Positions 33,159 to 41,618 are shown, counted from the first letter of the stretch. The stretch is DNA of 64,000 nucleotides from Microbispora triticiradicis (GCA_003260025.2 QFZU02000050.1:62001-126000), one strand, 5' to 3'. The notes: generated by a model from the sequence alone, not told the origin. Numbers and translations: made by a program.

Positions 33159-34355
33159 CTACCGCCCGCCGTACGGACGCGCGCCCGGGCCGAGCCGGCG
33201 GAGCAGCAGGCCTCCGGCCGCGGAGGCGGCCATCAGCAGCAGGCCGGTCAGCACGACGACCCGGGCGTCCGGGCCCGCGTCTCCGCCCGCGCCCGTCTGC
33301 GCGCCACCGACCGGGGTCGTTCTGACCTGCGCGGTCACCGTGTGGGAGACGGTCGTGGTGGCCCTGGCCGTGGCGGTGTGCGTGACCGTCGCGGTCGCGG
33401 TCGCCGTCGTCGTCGTGGTCTCGGTCGGGCTGGGCGTCGTGGTCGTGTCGTCGTCATCGGTGTCCGACGGGCTCGGCGACGCGGACGAAGAGGCGGAGGG
33501 CGACGCCGAGGCGGCGACGGTGAGCGCGAGCGAGGCCCCGGTCGCGGAGGCCGGCAGGGTGCACGTGTAGAGCGCCGCTCCCGTGCCGGTCCCCGACGGC
33601 AGCAGCCGCAGCGTGAAGTCGCCGGCCTCCACCCCGACGACCCCGGTGGCCGTCGGGGTCAGCGTGACGACCAGATCGGGGATCGGCGACAGGGTGGCCT
33701 GCGCCGCCACAGGCGTCTCGGCCGTCACTCTGGCCGAAGGGCTCAGCGTGCGGCCGCCTTCCGCGGCGAGGGACCCCGTCGCCGGATCCGACTCGTCCGG
33801 GGACGGCGTCGTGTCGGTGTCTCCCTGCGGATCCGTGTCACCGGCGGGCGGACTCGGGCTCGGAGTCGCGCTGGGACTGACGCTGGGACTGACGCTGGGG
33901 CTCACACTGGCACTGGCACTCGCACTGGCACTCGCACTGGCACTCGCGCTGGCGCTGGGACTCGTACTTGCGCTGGGGGACGGCGAGGGGGACCCGCTCA
34001 CCACGGGGATGCCGGTCACCTTCATCACGCCCTCCGCGGCCACGGCGTCGCCGGACGCGACGGCCGTCGGCGCGAGCATCGGCGTCTGCCCCTCGGCGGT
34101 CGTGGCGGGGGCCATCCGCCAGGTGACCGGGACGTTGCCGCCCACCGTCGGACTGTCGGGCCCGAGCAGGGTCACGCTCACCGGGTAGGTCCCCTGGCCG
34201 CCGCCCATCACGGTGCAGGAGTAGGGGACGGTCTTGGTCTCGCTCGCCGCGAGCACCGGCCACGTCATCAGTGCGAACGCCGCCGTCGCTCCCACCGCCA
34301 CCCGCGCCGCGATTCGTCGCCGGCCACTCCGCTGCCGGACGCTCGGGTCGGCCAC
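33159..34355 (-). CDS. Secreted sortase-substrate-like surface protein B
   Basis: A 398-residue exported protein. The GTG start follows GGGAGAG. A signal peptide (to about 37, WPVLAAS) precedes a beta-rich module (TVPYSCTVMGGGQGTYPVSV), a Ser/Ala/Pro repeat region (about 120-180), a second module (LYTCTLPASATG) and a Thr-rich spacer. The C-terminus is TPVGGAQTG (347-355), AGGDAGPDAR, a hydrophobic segment and LLRRLGPGAR. The last 50 residues match protein A closely, so the two are probably sorted by the same enzyme and may be duplicates. Confidence 0.75.
   Translation of the reverse strand: MADPSVRQRSGRRRIAARVAVGATAAFALMTWPVLAASETKTVPYSCTVMGGGQGTYPVSVTLLGPDSPTVGGNVPVTWRMAPATTAEGQTPMLAPTAVASGDAVAAEGVMKVTGIPVVSGSPSPSPSASTSPSASASASASASASASASVSPSVSPSVSPSATPSPSPPAGDTDPQGDTDTTPSPDESDPATGSLAAEGGRTLSPSARVTAETPVAAQATLSPIPDLVVTLTPTATGVVGVEAGDFTLRLLPSGTGTGAALYTCTLPASATGASLALTVAASASPSASSSASPSPSDTDDDDTTTTPSPTETTTTTATATATVTHTATARATTTVSHTVTAQVRTTPVGGAQTGAGGDAGPDARVVVLTGLLLMAASAAGGLLLRRLGPGARPYGGR
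33860..33990 (-). repeat. Ser/Ala/Pro-coding tandem repeats in surface protein B
   Basis: The strand opposite the gene reads repeated GGCACTCGCACT and GGACTGACGCTG units of 12 bp, giving (SA)n and (SPSV)n in the protein. It is a low-complexity wall-spanning spacer, prone to length change by slippage. Confidence 0.75.
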
Positions 34356-34506
34356 GCCGTCTCTCCCGCCACCTCAGTCGCGTACAGGTTGGCCATCAGT
34401 CTTCCAGGAGTTGACCACCGCCATAACCACATGCAGCGGGAAGTCAGGAAATTCTCAGGGAACCCTCACGGACTTCCGGCGGTAAGCAGGACGGAGGTTG
34501 ACTGAG

Positions 34507-35328
34507 ATGAGACGACTGATCATGGCACTCGCCGCGCTGGCGGCGGTCCTGGTGACGGCGCCGCCCGCACACGCCCGCGCGGGGTTCTGGGCCGTCACCG
34601 AACTCGATCCGCTGCCCGCGACGCTGCGGCCCGGTGTGTCCTACACGGTCGGCTACTGGGTGCTGCAGCACGGCACGCATCCGTACGACGACAACGGCGC
34701 GCTCGGGCCGACCGGCCTGCTGCTGACGGGAGAGGACGGCACGAGCCTGAGCTTCGGCGGGACGCCGTTGCCGGATCCCGCCCACTACGCGACGACGATC
34801 ACGGTGCCGGCCGGGCGGTGGCGGGTGCAGGGCGTGCAGGGCAAGTTCGCGCCCTACGAGGTGGGGACGCTCACCGTGCCGGGGACGCTGAAGCCGGCCC
34901 CGCCGCAGTACGCGATGCAGGCCGGATCGGAGATCACGGACTACTGGGGCCGGGTGAAACCGCCGGGGTTCCCCTGGAAGGCGGCGACCGTGATCCCCGC
35001 CCGTGCGCCGTTCTCCACCCCGCCGGGTTCCTCGCCCGAGCAGCAGGCCGGGCAGGCGACCGCGCAGGCCGCCGGGCAGACAGGACTCGCGCCGCCGTCC
35101 TCACAACCCGCGGCGATGCGGGCGAGCGGAGTCGCGGCCGCGGACGACGGCGGCTCGCCGCCCTGGCGGCAGCCGTACGCGCTGGTCGTGGTGGCCCTCG
35201 CGGCGGTGGCCGGAACGCTGCTGGTCCAGCGCGCGGCCCGGGCCGCGCGTGCGGCCGGACGCCGCGAGCCGGTCGACCCGCCCGAGCGCGAGGTGCGGGA
35301 GGGCGAGGAGGTGATCGGGCTGGGCTGA
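34507..35328 (+). CDS. Exported protein with C-terminal membrane anchor
   Basis: A 273-residue protein with a signal peptide (MRRLIMALAALAAV to about PPAHA), an Ig-like or YtkA-like beta domain (about 28-140; TVGYWVLQHGTHPYDDN), a Pro/Gln/Ala spacer and one transmembrane helix (about 222-240) followed by a basic, then acidic cytoplasmic tail. ATG at 34507 is used because GGAGG lies nine bases upstream; the TTG at 34498 is too close. It lacks the TPxGGAxTG signal. It sits, in opposite orientation, inside the sortase island. The fold assignment is tentative. Confidence 0.65.
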   Translation: MRRLIMALAALAAVLVTAPPAHARAGFWAVTELDPLPATLRPGVSYTVGYWVLQHGTHPYDDNGALGPTGLLLTGEDGTSLSFGGTPLPDPAHYATTITVPAGRWRVQGVQGKFAPYEVGTLTVPGTLKPAPPQYAMQAGSEITDYWGRVKPPGFPWKAATVIPARAPFSTPPGSSPEQQAGQATAQAAGQTGLAPPSSQPAAMRASGVAAADDGGSPPWRQPYALVVVALAAVAGTLLVQRAARAARAAGRREPVDPPEREVREGEEVIGLG

Positions 35329-35386
35329 CCACCCGCCGGGGTGAGGGGCGCGACGGCGCCCCTCACGGGCGAGCGGACTCGGGGGG

Positions 35387-36367
35387 TTACCTACCCTTGC
35401 CCTTGGTCGCCGTCAGCGTGGCGTAGACGACGATGTTGTCGGTGTAGCTGTGCTGCTTGGCGTTGAAGACGCCGCCGCAGGTGATAAGCCGCAGCGAGGA
35501 CGTGATCGTGTTGCCGTAGACCCGCTTGGTCGGGAACGCCGACTTGCTGACCTGCTCGATCCCGTCCACCGTGAAGATCGCCGTCTTGCCGTCCGCGCGC
35601 AGTACGGCGATCTTGTTGCCGCGCTTGAGCTCGCGCAGGCGGCTGAACACGGCCGCGCCCTTACGGGTGTTGACGTGCCCGAGGATGATCGCCGGCCCCT
35701 GGTCGCCGGGGGCGGGCCCGAAGCGGTACCACCCGGTGAGGCTCGGCCTGCTCAGCGGCGGCGCCTGGATGGCGCCGGACTTCTGCACTCCCACGGAGCC
35801 GACGGCGGCCTTCACGCCGATCGACGGAATGCTGATCTTCAGTGGCCTGCCGGTGACCTTCTTCGCCGTCGCCGTCTTCGCCGTGCTCGTCTTCGCCGTG
35901 TTCGAGGACGAGGACACCGGCGAGGAGGACGACGAGGCCGTGGTGGTGGTGAGGGTCAGCGGGCCGATCGGCTGGATGGCGGGCTGCGGCGGCGGCGCGG
36001 TCGCGTTCGCCGCCGTCAGCGGCACGCCCGGCCCGCCCGGGCCTACGGTCGGAGGCAGTAACGCCACGCTTCCGGCGTCCTGCACGTTCAACTGCACGCC
36101 CGGCGTCTGACCGGCGTCCTGGGAGCCGCCGGGCGACAGCACGGCGAGCATGCCCGCCATCACGGCGGCGATGCCGCCGAACGACCCGGCCACGAGCAGC
36201 GTCGCGAGAACCGGCTGCGGAAGGCCCCTACGCTTCCCCGCCGCGTCCCCCTGGACGCCCTGCGGGCTCGTGCCGCCGTGCGCGTCCGGCACGCTCTGGG
36301 AACTCTGCGCGCCCTGGCCGCTCTGTGGGTCCTGGGCGGGGGTGCCGCCCTCAGGAGTCGGGTTCAT
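35387..36367 (-). CDS. Class F-like sortase 2
   Basis: A 326-residue sortase with a long hydrophilic N-terminus, a transmembrane helix (about 52-77), a Thr/Ser-rich spacer (about 138-170) and the catalytic barrel (about 172-318). H231 is in IILGHVNT and C297 in LRLITCGGVFN; GWYRFGPAPGDQGPAI matches class F. The segment after the cysteine (NAKQHSYTDNIVVYATL) contains no arginine except the final residue. ATG at 36367 has GGAGG six bases upstream; the ATG two codons earlier is too close to it. The gene follows surface protein C by 11 bp. Confidence 0.88.
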   Translation of the reverse strand: MNPTPEGGTPAQDPQSGQGAQSSQSVPDAHGGTSPQGVQGDAAGKRRGLPQPVLATLLVAGSFGGIAAVMAGMLAVLSPGGSQDAGQTPGVQLNVQDAGSVALLPPTVGPGGPGVPLTAANATAPPPQPAIQPIGPLTLTTTTASSSSSPVSSSSNTAKTSTAKTATAKKVTGRPLKISIPSIGVKAAVGSVGVQKSGAIQAPPLSRPSLTGWYRFGPAPGDQGPAIILGHVNTRKGAAVFSRLRELKRGNKIAVLRADGKTAIFTVDGIEQVSKSAFPTKRVYGNTITSSLRLITCGGVFNAKQHSYTDNIVVYATLTATKGKGR

Positions 36368-36378
36368 CGTCATCCTCC

Positions 36379-37809
36379 TCAGCCCCGCTCGCCCGCGTGC
36401 GCCGCCCTGCGCCGCAGCAGTGCCACGCCACTGAGCACACCGATCATCAGTAGCGCGCCGCCGGAGCCGAGCAGGAGCGGGCCCGATGCGGCCATCCGCT
36501 CCGGAGCCTCACCGGTCTGCGCGCCGCCCTGCGGGGTGACCGCCACCTGCGCCACCGTCGGCGTCGCGGTCAGCGTCACGGTACGCGTCGCCGTCGGCGA
36601 CGGGCTGCCCTTCACTATCACGCTCGTCAGATAGCTCTGCGTCGCCGCCGCCGACGGAGAAGAACTCGGCGTCGTGCTCGGCGACACCGACGGAGACGGC
36701 GACGGGCTGTTGCCGTCAGGCGTGCCGCTCGGCGACGTCGACGGCGACGTCGACGGCGAAACGGACGGAGACGTGTCAGGCGACGTAGACGGACTGCCCG
36801 GCGTGTCACCGCCGCCGATGGTCACCTGCACGGCGACCGGAGCGCTGATGAGCGTGCACGTGGCGCGGTACTGCGGCGGCGGGCCGGGCAGCTCACCGGT
36901 GATGACGCGGAAGGCGTCCAGCAGCGTCCGCTTGTCCTCGACGTTCTTGATGGTGATCGTGTGCTGGCCGTAGTCGAGCCCCTTGAAGCTCCACAGGGTC
37001 TGGCCCCCGACGTTCGAGTCGTTCACCAGCGTGTCGTCGTCGTTGCGGGAGGGGTTGACCCGAGGCGGCGTCCCCAACTGGTTGTCGACCCAGAACTCGA
37101 CCGGTCCCGCGCGCCGGTCCCGCTGCGTGACGTACTCGATCCCGGTGCCGGTGAAGGTGAGCGACGCCCACGCGCCGGCCTTGGTGGTCCGGTGGAAGTC
37201 CAGGTGGTAGTCGTTGTCCTCGCTCGGCCGGTCGTCGACGTTGTTCCAGTCGCCCGGGCTGTAGGTGATCGAGAGGTCGTCGTCGTTGACCATGATCTCT
37301 GAGGCGGGCGGCCGGAAGTCCACATAGAGGTTGCCCGGCTTGACCGTCACCGTGCCGGCCCTCGTGGTGTACGCGAAGTCCGAGATCGTGGTCGGCAGGG
37401 TGAGGGGGGTGCCCTTCTTCATCGCCTCGGTCTGGTCGATGCTCCCCACCGGCTGCAACTGTCCCTGCCAGCCGTCGCTGAGGTTGACCTCTCCGGTCAC
37501 GTAGATCCTGCCGCCGTTGGGCAGCAGGGTGGGCGCCCCGAAACGCGTCGCGTCCCGGTACGCCAGGTTCCAGGCGACGTTGAGGGGATCCTTGACGTTC
37601 AGCGTCGTGGGAACAGTGAGCTTGGTCCGGAGATAGACCGTGCCCGATCCCGTCCCCGCGATGCCCTGGTTACAGGCGTAGTCGACGACGAGGTCGGCGG
37701 TACTGGCCGTGGCCGTCACCGCCGGTACGACGATCGCCGCCGTGCCGGCCAGGCCGAGGGCCAAGGCGGCCATGGTCCTAGGGAGACCCGCTCTCCACCG
37801 TTTCACCAC
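36379..37809 (-). CDS. Secreted sortase-substrate-like surface protein C
   Basis: A 476-residue exported protein with a signal peptide (to about 36), an N-terminal beta module (DLVVDYACNQGIAGTG), and a second domain (about 175-310) with the pattern WASLTFTGTGIEYVTQ..FWVDNQLG..LWSFKGLDYGQHTITIK, suggestive of a galactose-binding-like fold. Ser/Pro/Thr repeats follow (about 345-405). The C-terminus is TPQGGAQTG (425-433), a hydrophobic segment and LLRRRAAHAGERG. It is directly upstream of sortase 2. Either of two adjacent GTG codons may be the start. Confidence 0.78.
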   Translation of the reverse strand: MVKRWRAGLPRTMAALALGLAGTAAIVVPAVTATASTADLVVDYACNQGIAGTGSGTVYLRTKLTVPTTLNVKDPLNVAWNLAYRDATRFGAPTLLPNGGRIYVTGEVNLSDGWQGQLQPVGSIDQTEAMKKGTPLTLPTTISDFAYTTRAGTVTVKPGNLYVDFRPPASEIMVNDDDLSITYSPGDWNNVDDRPSEDNDYHLDFHRTTKAGAWASLTFTGTGIEYVTQRDRRAGPVEFWVDNQLGTPPRVNPSRNDDDTLVNDSNVGGQTLWSFKGLDYGQHTITIKNVEDKRTLLDAFRVITGELPGPPPQYRATCTLISAPVAVQVTIGGGDTPGSPSTSPDTSPSVSPSTSPSTSPSGTPDGNSPSPSPSVSPSTTPSSSPSAAATQSYLTSVIVKGSPSPTATRTVTLTATPTVAQVAVTPQGGAQTGEAPERMAASGPLLLGSGGALLMIGVLSGVALLRRRAAHAGERG

Positions 37810-37957
37810 ATACTCCGATCAAAGGTCCGCGCCCTGGCGGGCCTACAGCAAACGCGAGCTAGATCTTAGAGGTACGGAAGTGGTCAAAGGGGTCGTTATG
37901 GCGATGTTGTCGGAGTTGTGACCCGCCGTACGAGAGAGAGCGGATCGACCGGGGTGC

Positions 37958-37978
37958 CACCAGAATCGTATTCTGGTG
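37958..37978 (+). promoter_or_regulatory. Perfect palindromic operator upstream of acyl-CoA dehydrogenase
   Basis: CACCAGAAT (37958-37966) and ATTCTGGTG (37970-37978) form a perfect 9-bp inverted repeat around CGT. It lies 33 bp before the ATG at 38012. A repressor site is the simplest reading. Confidence 0.6.
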
Positions 37979-38011
37979 CCGCTGACCGATCCTGCCCCGG
38001 AGGCGTACCTG

Positions 38012-39157
38012 ATGCGGCGAGACCTCTTCGACGAGGAGCACGACCTCTTCCGTGAGACCGTCCGTGAGTTCATGGCCCGTGAGGTCGTCCCCCACCACGC
38101 GCAGTGGGAGAAGGACGGCATCGTCCCCCGCGAGGTGTGGAAGAAGGCCGGTGAGCTGGGCATGTTCGGCTTCTCGGTGCCGGAGGAGTACGGCGGCTCG
38201 GGCATCTCCGACTTCCGCTACAACACGGTGATCGTCGAGGAGATCATCCGTGTCGGCGCGACGGGCCTGGGCTTCGGCCTGCACAACGACATCATGGCGC
38301 CGTACCTGGTCGACCTCACGAACGACGAGCAGAAGCAGCGGTGGCTGCCGGGCTTCGCGTCCGGCGAGCTGATCACGGCGATCGGGATGACCGAGCCGGG
38401 GGCCGGCAGCGACCTGCAGGGCATCCGGACCACCGCCGTCCGCGAGGGCGACCACTACGTGGTGAACGGGCAGAAGACCTTCATCACCAACGGGATCAAC
38501 TCCGATCTCGTCGTGGTCGTCGTCAAGACCGACCCCTCGGCGGGCGCCCGCGGCACGTCGTTGGTGATGGTGGAGCGCGGCATGGAGGGCTTCACCCGCG
38601 GCCGCAACCTGGAGAAGGTCGGCATGCACGCCCAGGACACGGCCGAGTTGTTCTTCGAGAACGTCCGGGTGCCGGTGGCCAACCTCCTCGGCGACGAGGA
38701 GGGCCAGGGGTTCTTCCAGCTGATGAACAACCTGCCGCAGGAGCGGTTGTCGATCGCGGTCGCGGCCGTGGCGGCGGCGGAGACCGTCCTGGAGGAGACG
38801 ATCGAGTACTGCCGCAACCGCACCGCCTTCGGCCGGAACATCGGCAAGTTCCAGAACACCCGGTTCGTGCTGGCCGAGCTGGCCACCGAGGTCGACATCG
38901 CCCGCCACTATCTGGACAAGTGCGTACGCGCGCTCAACGCCGGGGAACTGACGGCGGTGGACGCGGCCAAGGCCAAGTGGTGGACGACCGAGCTGCAGAA
39001 CAAGGTCGTCGACCGGTGCGTCCAGCTGCACGGCGGCTACGGCTACATGCTGGAGTATCCGGTCGCCAAGGCCTGGCTGGACAGCCGGGTCCAGACGATC
39101 TACGGCGGCACCACCGAGATCATGAAGGAGATCATCGGCAGGTCGTTCGACTTCTAG
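38012..39157 (+). CDS. Acyl-CoA dehydrogenase
   Basis: A 381-residue flavoprotein dehydrogenase of the standard bacterial size. It has the FAD/substrate motifs MTEPGAGSDLQGI, GQKTFITNG, AFGRNIGKFQNTRF and the C-terminal LHGGYGYMLEYPVAKAWLDS..IYGGTTEIMKEIIG. The ATG at 38012 (MRRDLFDEEH) has GGAGG eight bases upstream. An earlier in-frame GTG (37976) lies inside the operator palindrome and is rejected. Its stop codon overlaps that of the convergent monooxygenase within CTAG. Confidence 0.94.
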   Translation: MRRDLFDEEHDLFRETVREFMAREVVPHHAQWEKDGIVPREVWKKAGELGMFGFSVPEEYGGSGISDFRYNTVIVEEIIRVGATGLGFGLHNDIMAPYLVDLTNDEQKQRWLPGFASGELITAIGMTEPGAGSDLQGIRTTAVREGDHYVVNGQKTFITNGINSDLVVVVVKTDPSAGARGTSLVMVERGMEGFTRGRNLEKVGMHAQDTAELFFENVRVPVANLLGDEEGQGFFQLMNNLPQERLSIAVAAVAAAETVLEETIEYCRNRTAFGRNIGKFQNTRFVLAELATEVDIARHYLDKCVRALNAGELTAVDAAKAKWWTTELQNKVVDRCVQLHGGYGYMLEYPVAKAWLDSRVQTIYGGTTEIMKEIIGRSFDF

Positions 39158-40680
39158 CCGTCCCGCCCGCGGGCCAGCAGGCGGTCGAGCACGCCGCCGA
39201 GCCGTTCGGGCCCGCCTTCCGCCCGCCAGGCGACGTACCCGTCGGGGCGCACCAGCAGCGCGCCGCCCGGCGGGATCTCGGCCAGATCGACGGCGTGGGC
39301 GTTCAGGCCGAGCCTGGCCGCCTCGGCCGGCCACGCGGCCCCGCCCGCCTCGTCACGGTCTCCGCCGGGCCGCCTGGTGAAGACGGTGAACCGCGACCGT
39401 ACGAGGTCGAGAGTGGACACGCCCTCGGACACCCAGGCGTGCGGCATCCGGGAGCCGGGGGAACCGTCGAGGCAGGCGACCACGTCCTCGGCCGAGGGCA
39501 GTTCGGGCCGTGGGTCGATCACGGCCGCGGAGACGTACCGCTGGCCGAGGTGCACGACCGGGGCGTTGAGAGCGCCCGCCGCCGCCCGCGCCTCCGCCGC
39601 GGCGGGGCCGTGGCCCCAGTGCAGGGCGGGGTCGGACATCCGCACCAGCGCCTGCTCCATGGTGAGCGACGCCACCGGCCGGCGTTCGGCGTCGTAGGTG
39701 CCGAGCAGCGCGGGGCCGGCCTCGCCGCGGAGCACGAGGGCCAGCTTCCAGGCGAGGTTGTGCCCGTCGGCGACACCCGTGTTGAGGCCGAAGGCGCCGA
39801 GCGGCGGCACGGCGTGCGCGGCGTCTCCGGCCAGGAACACCCGCCCCTGGGCGAACCGCTCCGCGACCTGGGCCCGCACCCGCCAGACCAGCGTGCTGAG
39901 GATCTCCACGTCCAGATCCGGCACGCCGGTCGCGGCGCGGATCAGCGCGGGGGCCGGTTCCCGGTCGAGTCCGGTGAGGAACACCCACTCCTTCTCGCCG
40001 TCGATCGTGATGAGCATGCCCGGCGCGGCCGGATCGGTGATCTCACAGGCGACGAAGTGCCGTCCGCGGACCAGTTCCCGCAGGTCGGCGCGGAACAGGA
40101 TGTTCTGCCCCGGTTCCGTGAGCGCGCCCGGACCGGTCAGGCCGATGCCCAGCGCGGCCCGGACCTCACTGCGGACGCCGTCGGCCGCCACCAGGTAGCG
40201 GGCCCGCACCCGCTCTCCCGTGGACAGCACGGCCGTGACGCCCTCCTCGTCCTGGGTGAACGAGACCAGCCCGGTGCCGTACGACACGGTCGCGCCACGC
40301 TCGCGGGCGGCGGCGAGCAGTACGGGATCCAGCCGGTTCTGCGGGCAGGGGCCGCGTAACGCGGCGGGGCTGTAGGGCACCTGCCGGGGGACGGCGGGCG
40401 CGGGCGGGGCGGTCTCCGCCAGGTCGGCCAGGGTCCGCGCCCTCGCCTTGCCCAGGGCTCCCGCCGACCAGTCGAGGGCGACCGCGTCCACCGCGCCGGC
40501 CAGGCCGGTCTCCCGGAGCATCTCCACCGTCCGGACGCCGATTCCCGTGGCCCGTGGGTGCGACCGCGGACCCTCGTCTCGCTCCACCAGCAGCGTCCTC
40601 ACTCCGTGGTGGGTCAGGAAGACCGCCGTGGCCAGCCCCACAGAGCCGCCTCCCACGACCAGCACCTCTGTCGTACGCAT
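39154..40680 (-). CDS. FAD-dependent aromatic monooxygenase
   Basis: A 508-residue group A flavin monooxygenase (PheA/TfdB or rifampicin-monooxygenase type). It has the dinucleotide motif VVGGGSVGLATAVFL near the N-terminus, the DG motif (LVAADGVRSEVR) and the second FAD motif VFLAGDAAHAVPPLGAFGLNTG. A C-terminal thioredoxin-like domain completes it. The ATG at 40678-40680 follows TGGAGGGAG. It is divergent from a TetR regulator with a shared palindromic operator, suggesting induction by a small aromatic compound. The substrate is not deducible. Confidence 0.9.
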   Translation of the reverse strand: MRTTEVLVVGGGSVGLATAVFLTHHGVRTLLVERDEGPRSHPRATGIGVRTVEMLRETGLAGAVDAVALDWSAGALGKARARTLADLAETAPPAPAVPRQVPYSPAALRGPCPQNRLDPVLLAAARERGATVSYGTGLVSFTQDEEGVTAVLSTGERVRARYLVAADGVRSEVRAALGIGLTGPGALTEPGQNILFRADLRELVRGRHFVACEITDPAAPGMLITIDGEKEWVFLTGLDREPAPALIRAATGVPDLDVEILSTLVWRVRAQVAERFAQGRVFLAGDAAHAVPPLGAFGLNTGVADGHNLAWKLALVLRGEAGPALLGTYDAERRPVASLTMEQALVRMSDPALHWGHGPAAAEARAAAGALNAPVVHLGQRYVSAAVIDPRPELPSAEDVVACLDGSPGSRMPHAWVSEGVSTLDLVRSRFTVFTRRPGGDRDEAGGAAWPAEAARLGLNAHAVDLAEIPPGGALLVRPDGYVAWRAEGGPERLGGVLDRLLARGRDG

Positions 40681-40706
40681 AGGTCTCCCTCCAGTTTCGG
40701 GCACGC

Positions 40707-40725
40707 TGTTCCCGTTATGGGAACA
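40707..40725. promoter_or_regulatory. TetR operator between monooxygenase and regulator
   Basis: TGTTCCC (40707-40713) and GGGAACA (40719-40725) form a perfect inverted repeat around GTTAT. It is centred in the 64-bp divergent intergenic region. A second, shorter palindrome (CGTACC..GGTACG) lies at 40727-40744. Confidence 0.7.
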
Positions 40726-40744
40726 CCGTACCCGCACCGGTACG

Positions 40745-41491
40745 ATGGGCGCCATGGGTGCGGAGAGCTCACTTCCAGGCCGGGTGTGGGGCCGGGAACG
40801 GCCCACGCCGCGGCGGCAGGCGCCGACGGTCGGGCGCATCGTGGAGGCCTCGATCGCGCTGGCCGACGCCGAAGGGCTCGACGCGCTCTCCATGCGGCGC
40901 GTCGCCGCCGATCTCGGCTCGGGCACGACGTCGCTCTACCGGTACGTGACCGGGCGGGACGAGCTCCTGGAGCTGATGGTCGACGCGATCGCGGGCGAGA
41001 CGGAGCCCGCTCCGCTGACCGGGGACTGGCGGGCCGACCTGGCGGCGATGGCGCGCGCGCATCGGGCGACGCTTCTGCGTCATCCCTGGCTCGGCGCGGT
41101 GATGGCGACCCGGCCCGCGCTCGGCCCGAACTCCCTGCGCGGCATGGAGCACGCGCTCGCCGCCGCCGGGCAGCTCACCTCCGACATCACGCTGGCGGCC
41201 GGCGTCGTCGCCCTCGTCGGCGACTACGTGGCGGGAGCCGTCTCCCGCGAGGCGGCCGAGCAGGAGGCGCAGCGCAGGACCGGCCTGACGGAGGAGCAGT
41301 GGCGGGCCAGGGTCGGCCCGTACATCCGCGAGGTGATCGAGAGCGGCGCCTACCCGCAGTTCGCCCGGCGGGTCGTCGAGGCCCGGGACCAGACCTACGG
41401 CGAGCGGTTCGAGTTCGGGCTGGCCTGTTTGCTGGAGGGGGTCGCCGCGACGTGCGTCAGCGGTGCTGCTGGCCCCACAGGAGCAGCATGA
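40745..41491 (+). CDS. TetR-family transcriptional regulator
   Basis: A 248-residue repressor. The N-terminal HTH (about 28-75) reads VGRIVEASIALADAEGLDALSMRRVAADLGSGTTSLYRYVTGRDELLELM; the C-terminal domain is of the TetR_C (tetracyclin repressor-like) type. Two ATG codons three codons apart could start it. It faces the flavin monooxygenase gene across a perfect palindrome and probably represses it and itself. Its 3' end overlaps the small membrane protein gene on the other strand by 35 bp. Confidence 0.9.
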   Translation: MGAMGAESSLPGRVWGRERPTPRRQAPTVGRIVEASIALADAEGLDALSMRRVAADLGSGTTSLYRYVTGRDELLELMVDAIAGETEPAPLTGDWRADLAAMARAHRATLLRHPWLGAVMATRPALGPNSLRGMEHALAAAGQLTSDITLAAGVVALVGDYVAGAVSREAAEQEAQRRTGLTEEQWRARVGPYIREVIESGAYPQFARRVVEARDQTYGERFEFGLACLLEGVAATCVSGAAGPTGAA

Positions 41492-41618
41492 CCAGCACGA
41501 AGACGATCATCACCCCCGCGTAGGCCACCGTGCCCAGCCGGAAGAACCGGCGCACCTTGTTCAGCAACCACGCGAACAGGAACGCCAGGAAGACCAGAAG
41601 GATGAGTCCGGGGTCCAT
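41457..41618 (-). CDS. Small two-helix membrane protein
   Basis: A 53-residue protein with two hydrophobic helices (MDPGLILLVFLAFLFAWLL and AYAGVMIVFVLVMLLLW) separated by a basic loop (NKVRRFFRLGT). The regular amphipathic layout and sharp charge placement argue for a real gene although no strong ribosome binding site is seen. Its 3' end overlaps the tetR gene on the opposite strand. Function unknown. Confidence 0.55.
   Translation of the reverse strand: MDPGLILLVFLAFLFAWLLNKVRRFFRLGTVAYAGVMIVFVLVMLLLWGQQHR

Noticed and set aside
33860-33990. CRISPR-like array
   Set aside because: The 12-bp units are contiguous without spacers and encode Ser/Ala/Pro repeats in a surface protein.
37976-38011. 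GTG start for the acyl-CoA dehydrogenase
   Set aside because: The codon is within a perfect operator palindrome; ATG at 38012 has a good ribosome binding site and matches the family N-terminus.
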